Of a stretch of DNA of 64,000 nt, positions 52,194 to 60,587 are shown piece after piece. Position 1 is the first letter of the stretch. Each line of letters begins with the position of its first letter. The DNA comes from Labilithrix sp. (GTDB lineage Bacteria; Myxococcota_A; Polyangia; Polyangiales; Polyangiaceae): the NCBI GenBank assembly GCA_019637155.1, contig JAHBWE010000012.1, positions 124,001 to 188,000 on the forward strand, read 5' to 3'. A model generated the notes under the pieces. That model had not been told where the DNA came from. It made no database searches and saw only the letters and a list, made by a program, of their open reading frames with translations. Position numbers and translations under genes: made by a program.

Positions 52194-53165
52194 ATGCTTC
52201 GTCGAGGTGGCTTCGTTCTGGCGTCGGTGGTCGCGTTGGGGCTCGCGCCGCGCGCGGCGTGGGCGATGGCGGCGCCGCCGTGTCCGCCGGTGAAGATGCT
52301 GCCGACCGCGAGCTCGGTCCCCGCGAACCTCCCCGCCTTCGGCTTCACCGCGCTGAACCCGGACGCGAGCTCGGTGCACCTCTTCTCCGTACCGGCGGGC
52401 GGCGGCGCACGGGTCGAGGTGCCGGTCACCCTCGCGCCCGCCGTCGACGGCTTCACGAAGATCACGCCGAACACGGCGCTCGTCGCGGGCACGTCGTACG
52501 AGCTCGAGTACAGCGGGTCGGCCTGCACCTACGGCGGCTCTCCTCCGGCTGGTCCGTACAAGTTCACCGCCGTCGCCGCCGCGCCGCTCCCGACGAAGGT
52601 CGGGACGCTGGAAGGCGGGCCGGTGGTGGCGACGAAGGACCGCGGCACGACGCAGTTCACCGTCGACGTGGCGTACGCGATCGATCCCGAGATGAAGCCG
52701 TGGGTCGGCGTCTACGAGCTCCTCCTCGTCGTCGACGGGAGGATCGTCGGCTCGAAGGTGTCGCTCTCGGGCACGGACGTCGTCAAGCTGAACGCGACCG
52801 GCTGGTGCGACGCGACCAACGCGGCGGCGAACCCGCATCAGGTCCTCCTCCGCGCGCGGCTGCCGTTCTCGCCGAACGTCGAGTCCGCTTCGACGCCGGT
52901 GAGCTTCGACTGCCCCGCGCCTGCGCTGAAGACGCCCGGCGGCGCGCCGCCCACCACGGGGACGACGCCGCCGGTCCCGACGGCAGCGCCGACGCCTGCG
53001 CCCGGAGCCGGCGACGGCGGAGCGAGCGCGGCGCCCAGCTCCGGGGGCTCGTCGTCGTCGTGCCGCTCCGCACCCGGTCGTCCGACCGCGACGTCGCCGC
53101 TCGCCGCGCTCGTCGTGCTCGCCGCCGCTCTCACGCGGCGAAGGGCTGCCACGCGCCGTACGTGA
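52194..53165 (+). CDS. Exported protein with MYXO-CTERM-like sorting tail
   Basis: 323 residues from the ATG at 52194, with AGGAGG directly before it. The signal peptide MLRRGGFVLASVVALGLAPRAAWA is clear. The mature part is beta-rich with about two Ig-like stretches (LVAGTSYELEYSGSACTYGG; WVGVYELLLVVDGRIVGSKVSL). A Pro/Thr/Gly/Ser linker (about 240-285) leads to Ser-Ser-Cys, then the apolar LAALVVLAAAL and an Arg-rich end, the tripartite layout of MYXO-CTERM sorting signals. It should be displayed on the outer surface. Its last 35 bases overlap the 3' end of the convergent DUF418 gene. Confidence 0.75.
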   Translation: MLRRGGFVLASVVALGLAPRAAWAMAAPPCPPVKMLPTASSVPANLPAFGFTALNPDASSVHLFSVPAGGGARVEVPVTLAPAVDGFTKITPNTALVAGTSYELEYSGSACTYGGSPPAGPYKFTAVAAAPLPTKVGTLEGGPVVATKDRGTTQFTVDVAYAIDPEMKPWVGVYELLLVVDGRIVGSKVSLSGTDVVKLNATGWCDATNAAANPHQVLLRARLPFSPNVESASTPVSFDCPAPALKTPGGAPPTTGTTPPVPTAAPTPAPGAGDGGASAAPSSGGSSSSCRSAPGRPTATSPLAALVVLAAALTRRRAATRRT

Positions 53166-54036
53166 ACGAGCGCCACGCCCACTCGAGCGGGCCGTAGCGG
53201 AAGCGCGCGAGCCACCAGCGCGCGAAGATCATCTGCGCGCCGAAGAGCGCGACGACGATCCCGAGCGCCGGGAGCCGGCCGATCGCGCCGAAGAGACCGA
53301 GGCCATACCCGTAGAACACGAAGCCGAGCACGATCGACTGCGTGAGGTAGCTCGTGAGCGCCATGCGCCCGATCGGCGCGAAGACGCGGAGCCCTCCGCG
53401 CGCGGCGACGCTCGCGATCGCGGCGCCGTAGCCGAGCGACAACGCCACGGAGCCCGGGCCGTCGAGCGCGTAGACGCCGCGGACGTGGACGAGCCACGTC
53501 GCGACGGCCCCGAGCGCGCACAGGACGGCGGCGACCGCAGGCATGCGCGCATTCCGAAAGAAGCGTGTCTTCCACACGACGGCGCCGAGGAAGAAGAGGC
53601 CGAGCGTGCGCGGCGCGGTCCACGCGAGCAGGGCCGCGGTCGGGCGCAGCTCGACGAGACGAAACGCGAGCACCTGCCGGAACGAGCCGTACGGGTAGAC
53701 GTGGCGCGCCGCTTCGACGTGCTCCGCGAGGTCGGCCTCGCTCGCGAACGGACGCGGGTACGGGAGCGGCGCGACGTGGAGCACGAAGAGCGCGAGCGCG
53801 AGCGCGACGAGCACACGAACGCGAGCGCGCGCGACGATCGGCGCGGCGACGAGCCCGAGGAGCGCGTAGAGCGTGAGGACGTCACCGGTCGAGAGCAGCA
53901 CGAAGTGGAGGAGACCGATCGCGAGGAGCAGACCGAGGCGGCGCAGGACGAGGCGCGCGAAGCGCTGCGGCGCGCGCTCGTGCGTCGCGGCGAGGCCGGC
54001 GCCGAAGAGGAGCGAGAAGAGGATGAACGCCTTCAT
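53131..54036 (-). CDS. DUF418-family membrane protein, C-terminal part
   Basis: 301 residues from the ATG at 54034-54036 (MKAFILFSLLFGAGLAATH). Six or seven membrane helices follow with DUF418 landmarks: LGLLLAIGLLHFVLLSTGDVLTLYALLGL, IGRMALTSYLTQSIVLGFVFYGYGLGLFG and FRYGPLEWAWRSFTYG. In intact DUF418 proteins this part is preceded by a DVLRG-type N-terminus, which here is in another frame (54033-54233). The two frames overlap as ATGA, so either they are coupled separate products or the gene has lost a base. Confidence 0.75.
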   Translation of the reverse strand: MKAFILFSLLFGAGLAATHERAPQRFARLVLRRLGLLLAIGLLHFVLLSTGDVLTLYALLGLVAAPIVARARVRVLVALALALFVLHVAPLPYPRPFASEADLAEHVEAARHVYPYGSFRQVLAFRLVELRPTAALLAWTAPRTLGLFFLGAVVWKTRFFRNARMPAVAAVLCALGAVATWLVHVRGVYALDGPGSVALSLGYGAAIASVAARGGLRVFAPIGRMALTSYLTQSIVLGFVFYGYGLGLFGAIGRLPALGIVVALFGAQMIFARWWLARFRYGPLEWAWRSFTYGAWQPFAA

Positions 54037-54233
54037 CTCCGGCCGATCGCGACGCCGCGCCCGATCGCGTGCTCGAGCGCCGGCTCCGGCGCGCGCGGCA
54101 GGAACGGCTCGAAGAGCGGCACGCGAAAGACCGTGAGCGCGTTCACGACGAGCACGCCGAGGAGAGCGACGCCGCGCACCACGTCGACGACCGGCTCGCG
54201 CGCGTCGCCGCCGGTCGGAGACACGGGGACCAT
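54033..54233 (-). CDS. DUF418-family membrane protein, N-terminal part
   Basis: 66 residues from the ATG at 54231-54233: a Gly/Asp/Pro-rich start, then VVDVVRGVALLGVLVVNALTVFRVPLF, the conserved first helix of DUF418 proteins (R-x-x-D-x-x-RG-x-A-LLG-x-x-x-x-N), and a short polar end before the TGA. The rest of the family sequence continues in the next frame. See 53131-54036. Confidence 0.65.
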   Translation of the reverse strand: MVPVSPTGGDAREPVVDVVRGVALLGVLVVNALTVFRVPLFEPFLPRAPEPALEHAIGRGVAIGRR

Positions 54234-54250
54234 CCGCGTCCCCGCTTCGC

Positions 54251-55732
54251 TCAGGCGGCGAGGGGCACGAGGCCGGCGAGCATGAGGGGCGCGAGCCCAT
54301 CGAGCATGCGCGCCGCCTCGTCCGGCGCCGGGACGCCCGCCGCGCGGCGCACGCTCGGCTCGACCGCGACGGCGAGCTCGCGCGCCAGCGTCGTGAACGC
54401 GTCCTGCCGCTCGGCGGCGACGCGCGCGCGCTCGGCGGCGGTGAGCTGCGGCTCGATCCACGCCGCGACGTCCCACGAGAGCGCGGCGTGCGCGGTCTCT
54501 TCTCCCGCGATCGCGGCCATCGCGGCGCGGACGTCGGGATCCGCCGCGCGCTCCACCTGGAGATGCGCGACGAGCGCGCCGTACGTCTCGCGGACGCAGC
54601 CCTCGCGCGCGTTCTCGAGCGCGATCTCGAGGAGCGTCGGGACCGACGCCGGAAGGATCTCGGGGCGGCGCGGGGTGACGCCGTACTTCCGCGCGAGCGC
54701 GGCGGCCCTGCGAGCGTGGCGGACCTCGTCGCGCGCCGCCCTCCGAACGCGCGCGAGGAGCTCGCCGGGCGCGCCTCGCGCCGCGAGCTGGCGGTGGAGC
54801 CGGCGGAACGCGACGACGCTCGCGGCCTCGAGCGTCGCCATCGCCGCGAAGTGCGGGCCGACGCCGCCGCGAGGCTCGCGATCGAGGCAGAGGCCTTCGG
54901 GCCTTCTTCCCGCGACCATGCAGCTGGGCTCCTCGCCGAGGTCGGTGCGCGAGAGCTCGGTGACGTTCCCGTTCGCGTCGACGTGGATCGTGACGTCGTA
55001 CGTGGTCTTGCCGCAGTTCTTCTCCTCGCGGACCTTCATGTCGAAGCCGCCGCCGGCCGCGACGCGGAACTCGGAGTCGGGGACGGGCTTGGGCGCGCTC
55101 CCTTGTCCGCACACGATCGAGTAACCGGCGGTGGTCGCGGCCCAGCGCGCCTCTTCGAGGGTGTCGAACGGAGCCGCGAGCGCGCGCTGCTCGCCCTGGC
55201 TGCGCGCGACCCCGATCTCGTCGCCGCGCGTATAGAGGACGTACGACGCGGTGCAGGTCCGCCCGTCGTACGGAGCGACGGAGCCGTACTGCGCATTGCA
55301 CTCTGCACGCGTCGGCGGCAGGACGCGGTAGTTGGCGACCTTGTCGAGGCACGCGGCCTTGTCCGACGCGGTGGCGCAGAGCGATCCGGCGGCGTCGCCT
55401 TGCGTCGACGTCCAGAGGTCGTCGCCGTCGTCGACGGCGGGCGCCGGGAGCGGCGGGTACGCAGCCTCGGTGCGCACGACCGCGCCGTCGATCGGCGGCG
55501 TGGTCGTGAGCCCTTCGAGGAACGTCTTCTGCGTCGTGCACGCGGACGCGTAGGTGGTCGTGCCGGGCGTCCCGCTCGTGCCGGAGCTGGTCCCGCTCGA
55601 GCCGCCGGAGCTCGTTCCGCCGGAGCTCGGGAGGTCCCCTCCCCCGCCGCCGCACGCGGCGCACGCCGCGGTCGCGAGGATCGTGGTGAGGACATCGGAA
55701 AACGTACGGCGAAGGCGCGTCTCGGTCGGCAT
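54251..55732 (-). CDS. Ferritin-like domain lipoprotein
   Basis: 493 residues from the ATG at 55730-55732. The start has a lipoprotein-like signal with Cys24 and Cys27 (LTTILATAACAACGGGG), then Gly/Ser/Thr linker. A middle region with many Cys (about 60-270) includes TTQKTFLEGLTT and GRTCTASYVLYTRGDE. The C-terminal domain (about 290-450) has paired helices with metal-ligand spacing typical of ferritin-like folds: ATLEAASVVAF, RDEVRHARRAAAL, CVRETYGALVAHL, GEETAHAALSWDVAAW. A di-iron role is by homology. It lies 17 bases upstream of the DUF418 gene. Confidence 0.75.
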   Translation of the reverse strand: MPTETRLRRTFSDVLTTILATAACAACGGGGGDLPSSGGTSSGGSSGTSSGTSGTPGTTTYASACTTQKTFLEGLTTTPPIDGAVVRTEAAYPPLPAPAVDDGDDLWTSTQGDAAGSLCATASDKAACLDKVANYRVLPPTRAECNAQYGSVAPYDGRTCTASYVLYTRGDEIGVARSQGEQRALAAPFDTLEEARWAATTAGYSIVCGQGSAPKPVPDSEFRVAAGGGFDMKVREEKNCGKTTYDVTIHVDANGNVTELSRTDLGEEPSCMVAGRRPEGLCLDREPRGGVGPHFAAMATLEAASVVAFRRLHRQLAARGAPGELLARVRRAARDEVRHARRAAALARKYGVTPRRPEILPASVPTLLEIALENAREGCVRETYGALVAHLQVERAADPDVRAAMAAIAGEETAHAALSWDVAAWIEPQLTAAERARVAAERQDAFTTLARELAVAVEPSVRRAAGVPAPDEAARMLDGLAPLMLAGLVPLAA

Positions 55733-55787
55733 CGTCTCGGACCTCGGCTGCGTCGATGGTAGCAGAGCTCCGCGCGCGCGGCGCCCC

Positions 55788-55834
55788 GCCATCTCAATGG
55801 CAACGGTGACAAAGGATTGGCAGGGTGGTAGGCG
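55788..55834. promoter_or_regulatory. Candidate operator of the XRE-cupin gene
   Basis: GCCAT and ATGGC flank TCTCA-like centre bases (55788-55801). The block GACAAAGGATTGGCAGGG follows (55807 on), then GCGGTTG, as at 52110-52155. The site ends about ten bases before the XRE-cupin ATG and lies between it and the divergent ferritin-like gene. Confidence 0.6.
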
Positions 55835-55840
55835 GTTGTC

Positions 55841-56389
55841 ATGGATGACGTCGCGACGCGGCTGGGGCGGAACGTGCGGACGCTGCGCGAGGCCCGCGGG
55901 ATGACGCAGGCGCAGATGGCCAAGCTCGCGGAGCTCCCGCGCGCGACGTGGACGAACATGGAGTCCGGCGCCGCGAACCCGACCCTCGCCGTCCTCGACC
56001 GCGTCGCGACCGCGTTCCAGGTCACGATCGAGGAGCTCGTCGCGGCCCCGCGCTCGGAGGCGCGCCACTACCCGAAGGCGGAGGTCGTCACGAAGCTGCG
56101 CGGCGCGGCCACCGTCCGCAAGCTCCTCCCCGATCCGATCCCGGGGATGGAGATCGATCGCTTCGAGCTCCCGCCGCGCGTGAAGATGGCGGGCGTACCG
56201 CACACCCCGGGCACGCGCGAGTACCTCACCTGCGAGGCGGGCGAGGTGCTGCTCGTCGCGTCGGGCGAGGAGTACCACCTCCGCCCCGGCGACGTCGTCG
56301 CGTTCCGCGGCGACCAGCGCCACTCGTACGCCAACCCCGGCCCGAAGACGGCGGTCGCCTATTCGGTCGTCGTCATCGCCCGCCGCTGA
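55841..56389 (+). CDS. XRE-cupin transcriptional regulator
   Basis: A 182-residue protein. The N-terminal helix-turn-helix (about 8-62: VRTLREARGMTQAQMAKLAELPRATWTNMESGAANPTLAVLDRVATAF) is followed by a cupin domain (about 100-178) with GTREYLTCEAGEVLLVASGEEYHLRPGDVVAFRGDQRHSYAN, including the two conserved histidines. Regulators of this build often control amino-acid or sugar-acid genes after binding a small ligand. The palindrome just upstream makes autoregulation likely. It is coupled to the DUF2288 gene (TGATG). Confidence 0.9.
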   Translation: MDDVATRLGRNVRTLREARGMTQAQMAKLAELPRATWTNMESGAANPTLAVLDRVATAFQVTIEELVAAPRSEARHYPKAEVVTKLRGAATVRKLLPDPIPGMEIDRFELPPRVKMAGVPHTPGTREYLTCEAGEVLLVASGEEYHLRPGDVVAFRGDQRHSYANPGPKTAVAYSVVVIARR

Positions 56390-56697
56390 TGGAGCACGTA
56401 GCCATGCGTGAGCAGCTCGTCGCGTCGATGGGCCCGGTCGAGGTCTCCGATCTTCGCGCGCACCTCGCGCGCGACGCCGTCATCGTCGTCGACGCTTCGC
56501 TCGATCTGCTCACCGTCGCCGAGGCCGTCGCGCGCGACGACAAGGAGCAGGTCGGCGCATGGATCGCGCGGAGCCTCATCGGCAAACCGACCCTCGAGAC
56601 GCTCGAGCGCTGGTCGAAGTCGCCGCCGCCGCTCGTCTCGGTGGTGGTGCAGCCGTTCGTGCTCGTGTCCGAGAAGCGAGACCCGACCGCGAACTGA
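56389..56697 (+). CDS. DUF2288-family protein
   Basis: 102 residues from an ATG that overlaps the TGA of the regulator. The pattern SDLRAHLARDAVIVVDASLDLLTVAEAVARDDKEQVGAWIARSLIGKPTLETLERW, ending VSVVVQPFVLV, matches the DUF2288 family of small cytoplasmic proteins of unknown role. The coupling with the XRE-cupin gene suggests shared regulation. Convergent with the TerB-like gene. Confidence 0.75.
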   Translation: MEHVAMREQLVASMGPVEVSDLRAHLARDAVIVVDASLDLLTVAEAVARDDKEQVGAWIARSLIGKPTLETLERWSKSPPPLVSVVVQPFVLVSEKRDPTAN

Positions 56698-56711
56698 GGG
56701 CCGCGCGCGCG

Positions 56712-57110
56712 TCACGTCGCGGCGATCCCCCACTCCGCGGCGAGCCACTCGAGCATCGGCCATTCTTCCTTCGCCACGACGTCGGAGGCGGCGACGGCGT
56801 AGATCGCCTCGTAGATCGCCTCGCGCGCGGCGGGTCTCGTGACGCCGGCGGCGATCGCCTTGAGCGCGTCGTCATCGGGGACGGTCTCGGCCGCCCGCTC
56901 GATCAAGTCCCAGACCGCGGACCCGTCGGCCGCGTCCGCCTCCGGCATGGAGCGGTACGGCCCCGCGACGGTGGTCGTCGCGAAGAGCTCCGCCGCGACC
57001 GCCTCGATCGCCTGCTCCTCCTCCTCGCTGAAGCGCCCGTCGAGCCTGACGAGCACCCGCGCCAGGGCGGCGAACGCGAACTGCTCCTCCGGGCTCAGCG
57101 TGACGTTCAT
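56712..57110 (-). CDS. TerB-like helical protein
   Basis: A 132-residue all-helical protein. The start FAALARVLVRLDGRFSEEEEQAIEAVAAELF and a second half AREAIYEAIYAVAASDVVAKEEWPMLEWLAAEWGI show the two-fold pattern, with an acidic D-G-x-x-x-x-E-E motif in each half, of TerB-type tellurite-resistance or co-chaperone-like domains. No other ter genes are seen. It is 13 bases from the GST gene upstream and probably in one operon with it. Confidence 0.55.
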   Translation of the reverse strand: MNVTLSPEEQFAFAALARVLVRLDGRFSEEEEQAIEAVAAELFATTTVAGPYRSMPEADAADGSAVWDLIERAAETVPDDDALKAIAAGVTRPAAREAIYEAIYAVAASDVVAKEEWPMLEWLAAEWGIAAT

Positions 57111-57123
57111 CGATGCCGCGCGC

Positions 57124-57768
57124 CTAACCGTAGATCGAGCGGACGTCCGCGCGGCCGGCGTGCTGCTTCGTCCAGAGGACGAGCGGCTCGGGCAGCTCGA
57201 AGCCGAGCGTCACGATGTTCGCGACCGCGGGCGAGGTGGCGACGCGCCCGGGGAACGCGGCGACCCAGACCGCCGCCGAGTACGCCCAGACGTCGGCGGC
57301 GCTCCACGTGTCGCCGGCGAGGTACGGCCGCGTCGCCTTCGCCGCGACGAAGTCGATCGCGTCCTTCGCGCGCGCGAGCCGCTCTTCTTTCATCGCGCCC
57401 CACGCCGGATCGTTCCTGAGCTCGAAGGTGCGCGTCCCGAGATCGACGAGCGCGTTCATCGCGACGTCGACCGCGGTCATGATCGCGAGCGCCGCATGCG
57501 CGTGCGCGGCGGGCACGAGCGCCGGGCGATCGGGGTACGCGAGATCGAGGTACTGCACGATCGCGCCCGAGTCGCCGAGCGCGCGCCCGTCCTCCTCGAC
57601 GAAGACGGGCATCGTGCGGATCGGCCCGAGCGCGCGCGCCGCCGCGAGGTGCTTCGGATCCTCCCGCCCGTCGCGCAGCTCGACCGCGATCCCTTTGTGG
57701 GCGAGGGCGAGCCGCGTGCGCCGAGAGAAGACGGACTGCTGGAAGTGGTAGAGGACGCGCCCGCTCAC
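57124..57768 (-). CDS. Glutathione S-transferase family protein
   Basis: A 214-residue protein. The N-terminal thioredoxin fold reads LYHFQQSVFSRRTRLALAHKGIAVELRD, with TMPVFVEEDGRALGDSGAIVQYLD giving the cis-Pro and the Glu/Asp-Ser glutathione-binding turn. The C-terminal all-helical domain follows (KDAIDFVAAKATRPYLAGDTWSAADVWAYSAAV; the N-capping box is present). The substrate cannot be read. It is the gene upstream of the TerB-like one. Confidence 0.9.
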   Translation of the reverse strand: MSGRVLYHFQQSVFSRRTRLALAHKGIAVELRDGREDPKHLAAARALGPIRTMPVFVEEDGRALGDSGAIVQYLDLAYPDRPALVPAAHAHAALAIMTAVDVAMNALVDLGTRTFELRNDPAWGAMKEERLARAKDAIDFVAAKATRPYLAGDTWSAADVWAYSAAVWVAAFPGRVATSPAVANIVTLGFELPEPLVLWTKQHAGRADVRSIYG

Positions 57769-57808
57769 CGCACCCTCGCGCGCGCCACACCCACGCCCAC
57801 GCCCACGC

Positions 57809-59584
57809 TCAGTGCGTCGCGCCCTGCGGGAGCGTCGGCGTCTCCGCCATCATGCGGATGGCGGCGTCGCTCGCGACGAGCGTCTCGGTGCCGGCCGCCA
57901 TGTCGCGGACGTCCCAGTAGATCCAGCCGTCCGCGCGGAAGTGCGGGGCGAACGCGTACTGGCGGTCCTTCATGTGCGTGAGGCGCACCGTCTTGCCGGT
58001 GAACAGGTCGACGAGGATGACGTTCGCCGACTTCGCCGGGAGCTCGGGAGTCTCGTTCTTGTCGACATATTCGTGCGAAACGACGAAGCGCTCGTCGTAC
58101 GAGACCGCGCCCTTCGCCGCGTTGGTGCACACCGTGCCGAGCACCTCGGTCGTGACGCCGTACGTCGTCGTCGACGCGCCGCCGCTGCTCCCCGGCGTCA
58201 CCGTCTCGGTCACGTTGAGCTTGCGGATGCGGAGCCCGCGCCCGCCCGTCTTGTTGCCGAAGCGCGTGACGAGGTACGCGTTCGACGGCGAGAGCGCCTG
58301 ATCGCCCTCGTACGGCAGCTCCACCGTGACGTTGCGCTGCGGCACGAACTTGACGCCGTCGCTGACCATCGGCGTGAAGATCGTCTTGGCGCTGCCGTCG
58401 AAGCCGGGCCGCGGGCCGGTGCCGGAGGCCTCGCCGTCGTCGTTGACGTGCGCGCCCGTGGTCATCAGGTAGAGGTGGTTGTCGAGCGCGGCGCCGACGG
58501 TCTGGTACACGCTGCTGATGATCGTGCTGCAGCCGGTCTCGTTCATCGTGATCGGCCCGGTCGCGCCGGTGAGCACGCTCATGCGGCACACCTTGATCGG
58601 CCCGTTGCCGCTGCCGACGCCCGCGAACGAGAAGCCCTCGTTGTTCGGGAAGAACTGCGGGTCGTAGCTGGCCTTCACGTCGATGATGCCGCCCGGCGCC
58701 GGCTTCGAGAGGTCGATGAACTTGCCCGCGTTGTTGAGGCCGAACCCGGCGTACTTGCCGTCCGGCGACGAGCGGATCCACCAGTGCGACTTGAACGGAA
58801 CGTCGCGGAGCTTGCGGAGCACCTGATCGGCGTCGGGCGCGCTCCACTGCGCCGTGACGTCGGGGAACTGCGTGAGGCACTGCTCGCCCGCCCCTTCACC
58901 GCAGCCGAACATCGGCGTCGCCGCGTCGGCGAGCCGCGCGCCCCACCCGTCGGTCGCCATCTTCTGGATGTGCGCGCGGAGCTCGGGCGTCGTCGAAGGC
59001 CGGCAGGGCCCGAGGTCCGGATCTTCGAGCGCGACGTCGAGCGCCGGCATCCCGGCGAGCACCCACCGCTTGATCCTCGTGAACTCCGCCTCGCTGAAGG
59101 GCGGCACGTTGCCGATGGGCATCCCGGCGCCGAGCGCGAACTCGTCGTACGCCTCCTGCTCCGCCGCCCCGCCCTCGCCGGTGATGAAGAGCTGCTTGAA
59201 CTGCGCCGTCTTCGTGCCGGCGGAGTAGAGGCCGAGGTGCGTGGCCTCGTAGAACCCGTCCGGCCCCTTCAGGCACGCGATGCGCTGCTCACGCGTGAGC
59301 CCCACCGGCTTGATGCACTCGCTCTCGATCGCCTGCATCTTCGCGCCCCAGCGCAGCACGTCGGCCTTGCTGGCGGTGTGGCACCGGTTGCACTTCCCGT
59401 TCGCGCCGGTGAGCAGCGACACGGCCGCCCGCGCCTGCGAGATCTCGGCGGCGGTCGCGGCCCCTTCGTCCGCGGCGACGTCCCCATCCCCCACCTCCGT
59501 CGAGCATCCGTTCGCGAACGCAACGACGGCAGATACGGCAAGAACGGACGAGACGATGAGGTTCGAGCGCACGCGGGCCTCCAT
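57809..59584 (-). CDS. c-type cytochrome lipoprotein with beta-propeller-like part
   Basis: 591 residues from the ATG at 59582-59584. The signal peptide ends at lipid Cys27 (AVVAFANGC). A single haem-binding motif CNRCH (Cys65-Cys68-His69) sits in a short cytochrome domain, with a Met-containing segment later (GAGMPIGNVPPF). The C-terminal 350 residues are beta-rich with spaced Gly/Asp/Trp (SHWWIRSSPDGKYAGFGL, GWIYWDVRDMAAGTETLV), like a WD40/PD40-type propeller. Location is likely the periplasmic or outer face. Function unknown; an electron-transfer role is suggested by the haem site. Confidence 0.8.
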   Translation of the reverse strand: MEARVRSNLIVSSVLAVSAVVAFANGCSTEVGDGDVAADEGAATAAEISQARAAVSLLTGANGKCNRCHTASKADVLRWGAKMQAIESECIKPVGLTREQRIACLKGPDGFYEATHLGLYSAGTKTAQFKQLFITGEGGAAEQEAYDEFALGAGMPIGNVPPFSEAEFTRIKRWVLAGMPALDVALEDPDLGPCRPSTTPELRAHIQKMATDGWGARLADAATPMFGCGEGAGEQCLTQFPDVTAQWSAPDADQVLRKLRDVPFKSHWWIRSSPDGKYAGFGLNNAGKFIDLSKPAPGGIIDVKASYDPQFFPNNEGFSFAGVGSGNGPIKVCRMSVLTGATGPITMNETGCSTIISSVYQTVGAALDNHLYLMTTGAHVNDDGEASGTGPRPGFDGSAKTIFTPMVSDGVKFVPQRNVTVELPYEGDQALSPSNAYLVTRFGNKTGGRGLRIRKLNVTETVTPGSSGGASTTTYGVTTEVLGTVCTNAAKGAVSYDERFVVSHEYVDKNETPELPAKSANVILVDLFTGKTVRLTHMKDRQYAFAPHFRADGWIYWDVRDMAAGTETLVASDAAIRMMAETPTLPQGATH

Positions 59585-60214
59585 AGGCGGCAAAGGAGGC
59601 GCTTCTCGTAGCGTGTGGTTTTGCATCGTCCACCCGAAATCGACGAGCAGATCCATTCGAGACGCTCCCCCATCCCCCCAACCCCTTCAGAATCACTACA
59701 AAACCCCACCAAACCGCCCCCACCGGAAACGCCCCTTTCCGACCAGGAACCGTTCACTTTTCTTTTCTAGGCCCGCACGACTCTCCAGCCCGCCGCTACG
59801 CCTTCGGTATGGGGCGCTGCGAGATTGCGCCTTTAGCTCCGCAACACGCCCACCCCCACGCCGCCCCTCCCCCACCGAGTCCACCACCCCACCCCCCGCG
59901 CGTCCTTCCCGTTCCCACCCGCCGCGACCTCCGAAGCCAACTGGTACGGCGCGACGTGTCTCGCCCCGATGCTCGCGGTCCCATCGCCGCCGCCTACGTC
60001 GCCATCGCACGACGGCGGAGCGCCCCTCGACCCCTGCCGCATCTTCCACCGCCGCTCCCCCCCGAGCTCAAGCGACCGCCTTCATCCGCCCCTTCGGCCA
60101 TTGCACGACGTTGGCGCCGCTCGAGCTCGGGTCGCGTTGCACGCCCGGAGTGACGCCACTCGGCATTCGGCGCATTCTCCACCCCTTTGAAGCTCGCAGT
60201 GCGCGCGGAACCCG
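59585..60214. other. Gene-free stretch before RAYT copy 2
   Basis: About 630 bases without a convincing gene. The plus strand is rich in C and CT runs; short AT-richer sequence appears around 59690-59770. Frames that stay open here have no start signals and the composition of random high-GC DNA. I see no clear terminator, RNA or repeat until about 60215. Confidence 0.5.
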
Positions 60215-60534
60215 GCACGGCGCATCACTCCCCCTTCGCCCCTCTTCCGGCGCGGCGCCTTCCGGGCCCGCACCTCTCCCTTCGCCTCGCCTCTCTTCCG
60301 TGGCGTCTTCGCGCACGCGGGCCCCCGCACGGCGCATCTCCCCCTTCCTCTTTCCGGCGCCGGCGTCTTTCGCGCACGCAGGACCCCCGCACGGCGCATC
60401 TCTCCCCCCTTCGCGTCGCTCCTTTTCCGGCGCGGCGCCTTCGCGCACGCAGGACCCCCGCACGGCGCATCTCTCCACAGGTTGTCCCGGTTTCCAAGCT
60501 GCGTTCGCTCCGTCCAGCTGTCGCACGGCGCATC
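60215..60534. repeat. Irregular repeats upstream of RAYT copy 2
   Basis: The word GCACGGCGCATC recurs at 60215, 60327, 60389, 60460 and 60523. Between the middle copies, CCCCCTTC, TTCCGGCGC and CGCGCACGCAGGACCCCC also repeat, giving units of about 62 to 71 bases. It is analogous in position to the 101-bp array upstream of copy 1 but different in sequence. Confidence 0.75.
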
Positions 60535-60552
60535 GGCGCCGGTCTCTTCCTC

Positions 60553-60580
60553 TTGTTCATGCCTTATTTTATGCTATGCT
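60553..60580 (+). promoter_or_regulatory. Promoter of RAYT copy 2
   Basis: TTGTTC (60553-60558) and TATGCT (60575-60580) with 16 bases between. The ATG at 60588 is eight bases after the -10, so the message may be leaderless, as in copy 1. Confidence 0.5.
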
Positions 60581-60587
60581 GATTAAC

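Noticed and set aside
55791..55840. Sigma-54 promoter (TTGGCA and TTGTC) upstream of the XRE-cupin gene
   Set aside because: The spacing between the two elements does not fit the -24/-12 rule.
59280..60587. Upstream extension of RAYT copy 2 to a 677-codon protein
   Set aside because: The added part crosses the repeat field and the start of the cytochrome gene on the other strand, and copy 1 has no counterpart. The ATG at 60588 next to the promoter fits better.
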